This document shows positions 22,642-33,700 of a DNA stretch of 64,000 nucleotides, piece by piece. The notes below the pieces were generated by a model. The model did not search any database. It was not told the DNA's origin and was given only the letters and a program-made list of their open reading frames with translations. Source of the DNA: Cucumis sativus. Its lineage: Eukaryota; Streptophyta; Magnoliopsida; Cucurbitales; Cucurbitaceae. Every line of letters starts with the position of its first letter. Positions within the stretch are counted from its first letter, which is position 1. Where the stretch lies: assembly GCF_000004075.3 (NCBI RefSeq), contig NC_026660.2, positions 16,821,837 to 16,885,836 of the forward strand, read 5' to 3'. Made by a program: the position numbers and the translations under genes.

Positions 22642-23179
22642 GTTGTATAATTTAAGTGTTTTTAAATTTTGCTAGAACTTATTCAAGTTGTATAAATAAA
22701 AAGTTGAACTTTTTTAAATTAATTATAAATTAGAAGTTGCTAATACATGATTTAGATGTAGGAGTATTCTTAATAATATCAATATATAATATATATTTTT
22801 TAAAAGTAGAGAACCAAGTATTAAAAAAAACGTTCAAAATATTTTTTTCTCAATCTATCTTAAGCCACAAGATTTCTTTAATAAATTAACAAAAATTATT
22901 ATAAGATATCACTAATGATGTGTTTACCTTTGGTTTATTTTTTTAATTTGTTCATAATAAACATAAATTACCAAAAATTTGGCCATTTAAACAAAAACTA
23001 AAATTTTCACATATTTAAAGTTGAACATTTAAACAAAAACATAAATTTCCAACTACCCTAATTTTGAAAATACTTTTTAAAAACACATTATTTAAAAAAA
23101 AAATCCGTCTTTCACAAATGTTTTTACCCTAAAAATAGTTAATCTTTTAAAATATAATAATTTGAAAAACAATTATTTA

Positions 23180-23302
23180 GGAAGTCGTGTACCCCGTACA
23201 CGACTTCCGTCCACGTGGGTCAAACTCGTGCATACGTGGAGCGAAGTGGTCAAATGTGCTGACATGTGCATTTAGGAAGTCGTGTACGGGGTACATGACT
23301 TC
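23180..23302. repeat. Right subterminal hairpin repeats of the MULE
   Basis: Two palindromic copies occur: 23180-23208 (arms GGAAGTCGTGTAC and complement around CCC) and 23275-23302 (GGAAGTCGTGTAC with a slightly mutated partner arm). They match the hairpins at 19584-19774, so the motif occupies both subterminal regions. Confidence 0.8.
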
Positions 23303-23349
23303 GTTCAATTTCAAAAAAACACATATTTTTTAAAATAGTTTGGGAAACA

Positions 23350-23430
23350 ACCTTATTCTTATAATTTCTTTTCCAACAACCCTATTTTTCAAAATATTTT
23401 CACAAAACACATTATTTTTTTAAAAAATCC
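23350..23430 (-). repeat. Right terminal inverted repeat of the MULE
   Basis: Read on the minus strand it begins GGATTTTTTAAAAAAATAA and continues TGTGTTTTGTGAAAATATTT, matching the left repeat. It directly abuts the 9-bp duplication at 23431-23439. Confidence 0.85.
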
Positions 23431-24216
23431 AATTGGGCCTCTTAGCCATCCAATCATTCTATTTGGGCTACATATATTTTCAATAACTATATATATAGAA
23501 AGATTTAGATGAAATGCATTCATTTAATAAAAAATTTGAATGAATGTCCTAATTTAAATTTATTTTTTTAAGTTGAAAAGATATTATTTTACCAACAATT
23601 ATAACATTTTATAAATTATTAATTATATAATACAAATACTAATTAGATATTATATTCATAAAATTATTTGAAAAACTACCTTATTTAAAATTATTTGAAT
23701 TTTTATTTGATTAATAATAATAAATTTCATGTATGTTTTAAATTAATTATAAATCAAAATATACTATAATATTTGTAATTTTTTTCTAATTTGTAATAAA
23801 CTATTTATATATTCTTTTCAAAATTATATCTTTACCTAATTATTCCCCTCTCCGACAGCCACTATATATCTATTCTTCTCTATCGCTGGTAACTATTTTT
23901 ACCTATTCTTCTCCATCATTTGAAGCTTTTAGATATTCAATCATAAAATTTGAACTTCTTATGACATTGTTTTCTCAATTTGTATTCAAATTTCTCATAA
24001 CTGTAAGCTGCAGAATCTTAACAAGTCGCTGACATATACAATTCTTCATCACTTGAAGCTACGATAAAGTCTGCAGTAAATCATTTGTTCTTTTACCCAT
24101 TTAAAATTAAATAGTTAAACAACAAAACTACCTGATTAGTTCATTCTGAGTATATCACCTGCATATATATCGTATATATTAACAATATACCGCTCATTTT
24201 AATGTTATTCCGATCT

Positions 24217-24460
24217 GATTTTATAAATATATACTATATATTATTTATGATTATACTAGTTTTATAATATTATCGCATTATATAATAGTTTGTATATGTG
24301 ATTTATTATATATAGACCACATCTTATTCACATTTATATTAGTTTTATATATTACCCGTGAGATATAATACTTTTAGTTGATGTTTTATATGATATATAC
24401 CATATATTATTTACAATTATACTTTATAATAATCTATAACGAGAGTATGTCTAAAAAAAA
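24217..24460. repeat. Diverged tandem repeat, 83-bp period, three units
   Basis: Units start at 24217, 24300 and 24383, exactly 83 bases apart. Each starts G(A/T)TTTTATAA- or GATTTATTATA-like and continues with ATATA.ACCA/ACTATAT, ATTATTTA..ATTATAC and TTTATAAT. Divergence is considerable. A fourth, more decayed unit may precede at 24134. Confidence 0.6.
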
Positions 24461-25123
24461 ATTACCTTTTTGCATTTGCTCAACAACTAGAACATTCAAC
24501 ATATACCCAAAGAAAATTTCAGATATACCCAATATCCATATGAAAAACACTCATGCGACGTTCCTAAAAAACTTATTCTTCAATCTGATACCTCAATAAA
24601 CCCTAGGATATAACACATGCAAAATCACATTTTTGATTTCGTTGCCTATTCAGACTAAAATCTTTAATTTAGGTAAGATACCAAATGCAAAATGTGTATA
24701 GAATATATACAACCTAATCTTGTATCTTTTGGCCGTCGGAAAACAGATAAACTGGTCGGCCGTTTTAGAAAACCTTCACCATCGAATTCGCTTAAACGCT
24801 TTAACTTCACGGCCGAAAACCAAAAACTCGAATCACTTCCTTGACCGTCGAAAGGGCAATGATTTAGTTGAATATGGAAAGTGAGAAAACTGTCAAAGAA
24901 CTTTCCTATTTTAATGTTGCACGATTTTCTCTCATTTTCTATAGTAATATAATATGTATATTGTGTGAAAAAACTACCTAATAGGTATATATGTAAATTG
25001 GGCCTATTTTTGTGTAATATTGTGGCTCATTTAGTACATTTGTGTAAAATTTGATCAATTTGTGTCTTTGTTGTAAAATCATATGGTAAATTAGGCTATA
25101 TGAGTTAAAGACCCATATGTGTG

Positions 25124-25145
25124 TATATATATATATATATATATT
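25124..25145. repeat. (TA)n microsatellite
   Basis: TA run of about 11 units within the intergenic stretch. Confidence 0.8.
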
Positions 25146-27270
25146 AAATTAAGTAGGACTCAAATTTTCCAATTTTTTAGAAAGGTTATAAATTGACTGA
25201 TGTTTTATACAAATATAAGGTATAAGTAACCAATATACCCATATTTATTATTAATAAAAAAAGAAAAAGAAAAGTGGATCATGATTAACATTTGCCTTTA
25301 TTAGATATACTATATAAATACGTTAAATGATTAATTCTATTATGGTAATATTATAATAAAAATTGTCTCTTAATTATTTTATTTAATATTAATACCTTAC
25401 ATAGTTAATAATACGTTATGTTTGAAAGAATAGTAAGTATTATACATGCTATTGTTTATATATAAATGTATATATTGATAACATCATCTGTGTATTGAGT
25501 TATATATAATGAAATTCAACTATAAATTGTGTATTATTGAGTATATTTAGTAGTATATATGTAACAAATCACATAACACAAATATGAATAAAATGTATAT
25601 ATTTGATAAATCACATAATAGAAATAGATAAAACGGTGATATATAAATGTATATATTGTTGACGGAAACTTTTCTAAACAGAAATATGAATAAAATGACC
25701 GAGACGTATCGTAGTTTACAGTATATATAAACTATAAATGTTTATATGACTAACAACTTAATATTACTATAGGATAAACAAAATATAAAAGAAAAAATAC
25801 CGAAAGGAAAAAATTCAAACGTTTTACTGTATATCATTATATATATGTTATTATATATATGAAGTGATATATATGTGTAAGTAATACAATGAAATAAAAA
25901 GTCAACACATTCTTGGTAAAGTACGATGTGATGGATTGGCGAATAATGCAATGAATTGAGAAAGATGACTAACCGGAAGTTTAAAGAGAACGAAATGACG
26001 GAATAAACTAAAGACCAAATAGGAAACAATGAATAATGATATTAAAGACACTGCAATTGATGGAAGAAAATATCGAAATTGAATGATGGCAAACGGTGAA
26101 GTCATTGCCCGCGCCCGATGAAAGCTCTCACATTCTTAATGTGGTGGAAAACAATGATATACAATTATACTTAATTATTAAATTATTTCATGTTAAAAAA
26201 TATTTTGTTTTATATTTAACTAATAAACTATTTTAAAATTATTTTCATAATAAAGTTATACATTAATTAATAGCCTAATAAATGGGATGTAACGTGAATA
26301 AGGAAATAATTTGAATTTTATTTCAAAAATCATATATAATTAATAATTGTAACGAGATTATAATTATTCTAAAAATATACCAAATCCTAATCAAGAAAAT
26401 AAAGTTTAATTTAGAACAACTGAAAAATTTTGGAGTAAATTTGTGTGTTTTGTCTAAATATTTCTGAAATTAATTTAAGTGATTAAAAGCACATTATATT
26501 ATATAGTAATTTGAAAGAAAAAAACAAAAAAAGAAATTGATTTTGGACGATTTTAAAATCACTCTTAAGTATCACATTAAATTACAAACTTTGTCACTAG
26601 ATATTTGAGATTGTATCATAAAGGTCTATTTGAATCTACAAACTTTAAAAAGGGTAAAGTAGATTTCTAAATTTTCAAATGGATGTGTAGATGGATCTTG
26701 ACCGTCTTTAAAATTCATAATTAAATCTATTCAATACAAAATACAAAATAAAAAAAAATCAATAAACAATGTATCATTTGACACATAGTTCGATTCATTA
26801 TGTATAACATATACATCAATTTAGAAATATGCTGGAGTCATATCAAAACCTACTATTTACAAATTTAACGTGGTCCCTTGATAGGAGTTATGTTGTTTGT
26901 TTTTTAGTACTATGGTGTGTTTTACTTCAAAATTCTAAAAACTTGACTTCATTTTCAAAAACATCAATAAAAATTTAAAAAACCCCAAACCCAAAACTAC
27001 AAAATAAAACATTGAATGATATCCTTGATTTTAATGTTAATTTTTTGTGCATACGTTTTAAATATACTTATTTTGGTATTTGGGGTTAATGTATATTAAT
27101 TAATTTAAAACAATTATAATAAATAAAATTTCACTATTAATTGAAACGAAGATGAATTTAAAATGAAAATGAAAATTTAAAAACGAAAATAAAATAGTAT
27201 GGTAAGAAATGAAAAATAAAATTGAAACGTAATAAAGGGTTGGAAAAAGAAGAAAAAGGAAAAAGTGTGG

Positions 27271-27297
27271 GGGTGGGGGGGGGGGGGGGGGGGGGGT
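27271..27297. repeat. Poly-G run (22 consecutive G)
   Basis: GGGT then 22 G at 27275-27296 and GTCGG-type flank. The plus strand could form a G-quadruplex. Runs of this length are also prone to sequencing or assembly error, so the exact length is unsure. Confidence 0.8.
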
Positions 27298-28086
27298 CGG
27301 CCATGTAGGTAATGCAAGGTGTGAAGGAAGCATGGGCTATGGCCAGTCCACATCTCTCTATCAAATTGGGTCCTCTACTATATTCTCCCCTTCTTCCCTA
27401 CACTCCCACACATCTCTCTCTTTACTTTAACTTTTTTTTTTTTTTTTAATGTTACTTCAATGATTATATAAGAATACGTACAAGATCGAACTATCGATTT
27501 TTCAAATGGTAATTAGCTTTTTTGTAACGATATTTAGAACTGAAGATAAAGAAGGTGTATATAAATTTGTGAGTCGCTTCTTGTTTCTTGTTCATCTTTG
27601 ATGATTGATTTCTTAAGCAAGGAGAAGTTCAATATTTTCTTTAAATTTTTGTATAGTTTGTACAATTAATATAATTAGTATATTATAATAACTCATACTT
27701 GTTTAGTAATAAATATCACTTTTGAAATAATTACTTTCGTTTTAAATCATTTTTGTCAAATCACTACTCAGCAGATTTTCCAAAATTTGACGATGTTTCT
27801 TGACTTTTATGTTAATTTAGCATTTGGAGAATTACTTTTAGGTCAAAGTGCATCCAAACAAAGTCATAATCAATATCACTTTCTAACAAAAGTAGACCAA
27901 ACACAAACCTTATTTTAATTAAAATTACAGTTTTTAAATCATTTCCTTAAAAGAAAATCGAAAGACGTGTCTCAAACTCATTCGCACTTTGAGAAAAAAA
28001 TCTCATCTTTCTTCTAATATTTGAAAATGAAACTAAAGTTTCAAATTAACTAATCAACCGAGACAAACACTTGTCAATGTCTACCA

Positions 28087-28094
<8 letters not shown>

Positions 28095-28126
<32 letters not shown>
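28095..28126. repeat. (TA)n microsatellite
   Basis: TA run of about 16 units; no gene nearby. Confidence 0.9.
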
Positions 28127-28128
<2 letters not shown>

Positions 28129-28339
28129 GTTGAGAATAAGTTAGGGAAAATATTATTTAAGTACACTGAATGTGAAATAATATATAGTTTAGAAGTTAGG
28201 TCAGGGTATTATAAAAGAGGAAGAAACTTTATTAATATTTGACATTTAGATTATTTTTTTATTTCATGTCACACATCCCAAACCTAACACTCCAAAGCTA
28301 ATTGCACTTTTTTATGTTAATATCAATCACATATACCAA

Positions 28340-28570
28340 TTATATTTTGCGATCCTTTTCATAACATTTTTAAAAATAGTAAAGTAAATTAACAAGTTAT
28401 ATCAAAATTTTGGATTCTATCAATGATAGAAATTAATAGACTTTTATCACTGTTATCAAAATGCACCATATCAGTGTCTATGTATGTCTATTATCGATAG
28501 AATTTAAAATATTTGTTATATGTAATAGATATTTTTATCAAATTTGTTATTTTTTATAATTCTTTTTTTG
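28340..28570. repeat. Short decayed relative of the TATC foldback repeat
   Basis: The centre carries TCTATCAATGATAGA and TATTATCGATAGAA, like the minisatellite at 17940-18350. The flanks (AACATTTTTAAAAATAGTAAA on the left, TTTGTTATTTTTTATAA on the right) look like weak inverted ends. It is probably a small deletion derivative or relative of the same repeat family. Confidence 0.4.
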
Positions 28571-29170
28571 TTCTATAATAAATAATTTAATACAAACAAA
28601 GTAATAATAGAAAAAAAAACAGCAATAATTTTGACAATGACCATGTGGATCCTTGACCTATTGGCCCTTAGTCACCATTTTATTATTGGACGCAACATAC
28701 CCTTCTGATTTTATTTATTTTTTAAAAAGTTTCTTTAATATCTAAAATATCACTTTAGTATATGTATATATTAGAGTATTTTCTTGTCTCAATATCTATT
28801 TTTAGTTCCACAACTTTTAATAACTTCACTGTGAATATTAAAAAATATACATATTCACATATTGTATTTCTGATTAAAATTAACTTGAAGACACTAAATT
28901 TAAAATTTATAACTAAAATGTACAAAATGATATTTTAAGTTCAATATATAATTTATTATTTTAGTTAATAGTCTATATTTATTTGTTTAATTATTTATTT
29001 GAAATCACATGGGAAGTTTAGGACATACTTTTGTTTAAAGTAGAAAGTGTCCTTTATAACCCTTTTTAAAGAAATAGTATCTAATTTTTGCATTATATAC
29101 ATCTAAAATTTACCACTTCTAGAAACCATCACTTCTAACCATTGCTTCCCCATTTTTATATGCCATGCAT

Positions 29171-29212
29171 ACACACACACACACACACACACACATTTAT
29201 TTATTTATTTAT
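29171..29212. repeat. (AC)n plus (TTTA)n compound microsatellite
   Basis: About twelve AC units (29171-29195) run directly into about four TTTA units. Confidence 0.9.
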
Positions 29213-29796
29213 TAATTTTTGTCTCATGACTTTTTTAGTCTTATAAGTTTGGTACTTTTTCTTCCATTACTTCTAATTTAATAACATATTCTTCAAAAAG
29301 TTGGAGATTCCTTGTATCTTTAGCTTGGACACACTAACCTCTTACGTTATACACTATTTTTATATTACAAACAAATAAATTGCGATCATATTCAGGTTTT
29401 AATTTCAATATTCACAAGGTTTGGATCTCAATTTAAAAAGCTCTTATAAACTATTTATTTATTTAAAATTGGAACGTTGCTGGGATGACCTTAGACTTCT
29501 CTAAACATAATCCATCGAACCATTATCGGAAGTCCAAATTAATTCATAGATAAAGAAAATGTTGTAATATAGCATCGCAGTATCTGAAATGTAATAAAAT
29601 TTGCAAGTTTGGAGGATTGATTTTGGAAATATAGAAATTAATTAAGGAAGGGAAAATAAAAAAAGAAATTAATAAATATAGTTGTTTTCGGATTTTGTTA
29701 TAATAAACCCGAAATATTTCTGTATAATTTAAATTCGTTGAATAAAGTTTAAAAAAAGAAAGAGCAAAAAAGCTGGAGGTTGGAAGTTGGTACCAT

Positions 29797-30753
29797 CTAT
29801 GAGGAGGTGCAGAAATGGAGAAAAGCTGCGTGCAGATCCCGATGCATCTTCTCCATTAACGTCTTGAAAATGGCAGAAACATCCCCTCTTTTACAGTTTT
29901 CACCATTATTATTATTGTTGTTGTTGTTCTCTTTTTCATTGTACCTCCCAACCCTAACTCTTCCATCGGAATATGCTTCACATGCTGCCAATATCCTTTC
30001 CCCTTTTCCCCCAAAGTAATTCCTCACAAATTCTTCATAATTCTTCACCGGATTCTTCATCAATCTCATCATCATCTCACAACACAACAAATACACTTCC
30101 TTATTATACGCATCTGAGTAAATCTCCCCTTGATCCGCTTCATCTTTTTCCAACTCCGGTTCGTTGAAATACGGCTTCTCATTCAACACCAGCCCTTGAA
30201 TCGATATTAAAATCTGTAGAACTGTTGAAATTGATGGATTCCATCTCTCTTCTTCTTTTCCATCCCAGGTGTTGATTAAACTTAAGCAAACGTAACCGTC
30301 TTCGTATAGGTTAGGGTTCAATCTCAATCCGTAGGAATGGTAATACACCATTGGTGGAGTATTTGGATAGTCTGAAGTGAAGGCTAAATCGAAGAAGAAT
30401 AATCCATCGTGATATGGTGTTCCGGATGGACCGACGATTACTGCTCTTAATAGATCGATTCGCTCTTCGTAAGCCCGAACGAAAATTGATTCCGGAAGAT
30501 TCCTTTCGAGAACCTTCCATTCTCTCATGATCTTCTTCGAGACGTCTGATCCAATGCAGTTCGGAAAGAGGTTGGAATCGGCGTAATGGTGATCGGAGTA
30601 GTCGGTGACGATGTCGAAGCGTTTGAAGGAGAACGACGGTGGAGATGGAGACGAAAGCGATCTGTTTGGTTCGTCGCCGCCATCGACGGTGGTGGGGTGT
30701 TTGTCTTCGCCGTCGAGAGGAGGAGGAGAAGGAGGAAGAGATGGAGAAGCCAT
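29797..30753 (-). CDS. E2 ubiquitin-conjugating enzyme, UBC24/25/26 (PHO2-like) clade, 318 aa
   Basis: A single-exon gene. The start at 30753 (MASPSLPPSPPPLDGEDKH) was chosen because the longer in-frame extension to 30858 is hydrophobic and AT-rich. Residues 1-55 are Pro/Ser-rich and disordered. The UBC fold spans about 70-250: SKKIMREWKVLERNLPESIF, IVGPSGTPYHDGLFFFDLAF, YPNTPPMVYYHSYGLRLNPN, LYEDGYVCLSLINTWDG (catalytic Cys in GYVCLSL), WNPSISTVLQILISIQGLVL and NEKPYFNEPELE. A long helical C-terminus and a poly-Asn patch (about residue 277) follow. The LRLNPNLYEDGYVCLSLI signature is that of the large PHO2/BIRC6-like E2s. Arabidopsis relatives are, from memory, clearly longer at the N-terminus, so this is a short member. 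It would accept ubiquitin from E1 on the Cys and pass it to substrates. Target unknown. Confidence 0.92.
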   Translation of the reverse strand: MASPSLPPSPPPLDGEDKHPTTVDGGDEPNRSLSSPSPPSFSFKRFDIVTDYSDHHYADSNLFPNCIGSDVSKKIMREWKVLERNLPESIFVRAYEERIDLLRAVIVGPSGTPYHDGLFFFDLAFTSDYPNTPPMVYYHSYGLRLNPNLYEDGYVCLSLINTWDGKEEERWNPSISTVLQILISIQGLVLNEKPYFNEPELEKDEADQGEIYSDAYNKEVYLLCCEMMMRLMKNPVKNYEEFVRNYFGGKGERILAACEAYSDGRVRVGRYNEKENNNNNNNNGENCKRGDVSAIFKTLMEKMHRDLHAAFLHFCTSS

Positions 30754-33700
30754 TTTTGAGTGTTTATTTTTATTTTCTTGAAGGAGATAAATAAATAAAA
30801 TAAAACAAAACAAAACAAATAAAGAGAGAGAGTGAGAGATATGATTCCTTGGTATCAAAACGACGGAGGAGATGTCGTTTTAAGATGGTGACGGGAAAAC
30901 TAAACGTTTTTGGCGGTGCGTTGAAAGGGAGTAAGTTTAGTAGCAAATGCTCAATGACTATTTATGGGCTCAAAGGGAATCACGGGGACGTTTTTTAAAA
31001 TTTGTTTTTACTGTTTTTTAGATTTTTATTTTTTCATTACCATTGTTGTTTAAAAACCAAAGAATGGGTCCAATATCGAAATTAAATAATGGAAGAAAAA
31101 CGGAATGTTTTTCTTTATTTTGAAAAACAGCTTATTTTCTGCTAAATTACAAAAAAAAATATCCCATTTCTTTTCCTATGTGCTCAACAATACTGTGTGG
31201 TAATCATCCTTTCATCCTTATCATTTTTTTGCTTATCTGTCAGGAGAAAAAAAAGTATTATGTGAAGCAAAAAAACGGTAAATTTTATGGTTTTTGTTTT
31301 TTTGTTTTTTAAAATTAAACTTATCTATTCTACATTTTGAAAAACTACCAACTATGCAACTATTAAAGATTTATTTTTTAAAATTTCCTTAAGAATTCAT
31401 CCGCTTGAGAAAATATTTAAATTATTATAAAAAATTAGAAAAAACTATGCTTGGTTTTTAAAAGACAGTTTCCTAGGGGAGTGTTGATTGTTTCTAATTT
31501 TTAAGATACCATATGGTATTTTCTAAAATATTCTTCCATTTGTTTTTTATTCCCAAAAAAAAAAAGACTAACAATTCTTTTGAAGTTATATCACCTCAAA
31601 TTGTAAACTAATAATTTAAATCTAAACCTTTCCTATGCAATTAATTTAGATTTACTTCTAGCATTATTCTCTCTAAATTTAGCTTCATTGTTTCATTTAT
31701 TAAAACGTCAATTTCAAAACAAATAATGGAGTGTTTGTTTACCTTTATATATAATTAAAATTATTATTTAAAGTGAATATATAAATAAATAAATAAAAGA
31801 TAGAAATAACAAAATGATATTTAAACCTTTTGGTATAGGAAAGGAATATATCTAAAAATAGGATACATGTTTTAAATGAAGCTATATATATTATGATGTT
31901 TGTAGGTACAAACTTACCGTTGGGAAGGGGCTTTTGAATGTGGACATGAAATTAATGAGAATTTTTATATAGTTTGATTAAATGTGTAGTAGTGAGATGT
32001 TAGTGAGCATCTAGCAGCTGCATCATCCCCACAAAAAGATAATTAACCATATTTCATAGTTGCAATACTGATTGATTGAAATTATGAAATGTATATACCT
32101 TCTTGTCTCTAACATAAAACATTTCTTGAAATATTTTTAAAAAATATCAATAATTTGTTATATGTCGAGTTATAATTGGACAATTTAATTGGATGCAAAA
32201 AGATAAATGCCTACTCGAGATATGTAACTTAAATATTTATTTTTATAAAATGAAAAATTGAAATCTATGAATAAGAACCCCACACTTTTATTTTGTGTCT
32301 AGTCTATCTAAGATATTTTTAATATTCAAAATCATAGACTAGATTTGTACTTTTGAAATTTTTGGTGTCTATCATGACCCTTTGATTTTTTTGAAGATTG
32401 TGTTCATTTTTTTTTCTTCACACTTAATTGTAATGTCTAAATTCATAGTTATTTTTTTTAAAAAAAAATTGTTTTTTTAATAAAAGATTTAATTACTAAG
32501 TTTCTAAATCAAATTCTCCAAAAAAAAAAAAAAAACTCTAAAAAGCCAAAAATCAAGTAATTATGGAAGAAAGGGTAAAAAACAAAATAAAGATACATAT
32601 TTTAAAGTTAATGAATTAAACGTATTCTAAAAGTGTCGTACATGTATTAATTATTGTCGTACTATAAAGCGAACGTTTTCGACGAATACAAAAAATTAAA
32701 AGATTGAATTAATGGTAGAAATGTAATCTAGAAAACAAATGAATGGATTTGGTATGTAGGTAAGGGTATTTAAAATTGATAGGAATGTAAAAGTTGAAAA
32801 GAAAAGAAAAAAAAAAAAAGAAGACAAAATAGGAGCTAAAAATAATATGGAGTAAACAAAAAGTAGAATATAAGGGTTATTGAAATGGTGAGGTGGCAGT
32901 GGGGGAGGGCGTTTTTTACAAATTGGTAGTTTTGGGGGGGCCTCTGGGAGAAAGACACGTCGAATTTTATTTAATTGCAAAACGGTACCCTTTCCATCAC
33001 ACCTTAAGCCAACTCCTCTCTTTGCATTGCTTTGTTTATATAAAAATCTCTTCGCCACATTTATACGTCAATTTCTCTCTCACTATCTTTTTCTTCCCCT
33101 ACTTTTCCATCTTCCATCATTTGATAATTGTTTACATGTTTCATTTAATAATTATTTGGGTTTATTAGTTTAGTAATTTTTTTTAGAGGCTTTGAGATTA
33201 AGGGTGTAACTAATAAGCCGAGTTGAGTAGGATTTGAGACAAATTATGGATCAATTCGAAGTGACGGCTTAGCAAAAATTGAATCTATTAGTTAAACGTG
33301 CAAGGGTCAACCCAACTCATAATTTATGACTTTTTTTTTTCTAATTATTTACTTTTTCATTAAAAGTTGATTTTTTCTTTGTAGTAGTACTATTAATAAT
33401 AACAATAATAACCTGGTCAGTTTGACCTGGTTACTAAATCCTATAACCTGATATCCACAAAATTTTATGTAATGGAATCAAAGTCCTCATCGATTAGATA
33501 AGAGAATGATCTTGGGTATATAAGCGAGGACAACCATCTCCATTAGTAAAAAATCTTTTGGGATGGTAACAAAAACAAAGTGGACAATATCGTAATAGTT
33601 GATTGTTCTCTTCTAAATCTGATATCGAGGGTAAGAATTGAGGAAAAGGACAAGTGAGTATAAGTTTTTTTCAAATTCGTTTGATTTTCAACATAACTTC

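Larger units (their letters stand above)
19490..23439. mobile_element. Mutator-like element (MULE) with PMD cargo and exact 9-bp target duplication
   Basis: The element body is 19499-23430 (3,932 bp), flanked by the identical 9-mer AATTGGGCC at 19490-19498 and 23431-23439. Its ends are long inverted repeats: the left starts GGATTTTTTTAAAAAAATAA and the right, reversed, GGATTTTTTAAAAAAATAA. Similarity continues for about 80 bases through TGTGTTTTGT, AAAAATAGGGT and GTTGG. A 9-bp duplication with long inverted repeats is the hallmark of the Mutator superfamily. Inside are hairpin repeats near both ends, a C/T-rich stretch (19880-20240), a zinc-knuckle ORF (20585-20689) and a decayed plant-mobile-domain gene (20899-22641). 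No full transposase is present, so the element is non-autonomous or decayed. Confidence 0.92.
23440..29796. other. Intergenic, AT-rich, no gene seen
   Basis: Over 6 kb without a recognisable gene. The content is simple repeats, the 83-bp tandem array (24217-24460), a G22 run (27275-27296), a decayed TATC-type repeat (28340-28570) and short ORFs of low-complexity composition. A segment at 24725-24860 is richer in CpG (GGCCGTCGG-type motifs) and may be an old transposon or gene fragment, but I could not name it. Confidence 0.5.

Noticed and set aside
29780-30167. Plus-strand ORFs at the 3' end of the E2 gene
   Set aside because: Shadows of the E2 coding strand; the Leu and Ser runs come from the antisense of Asn codons and acidic codons.
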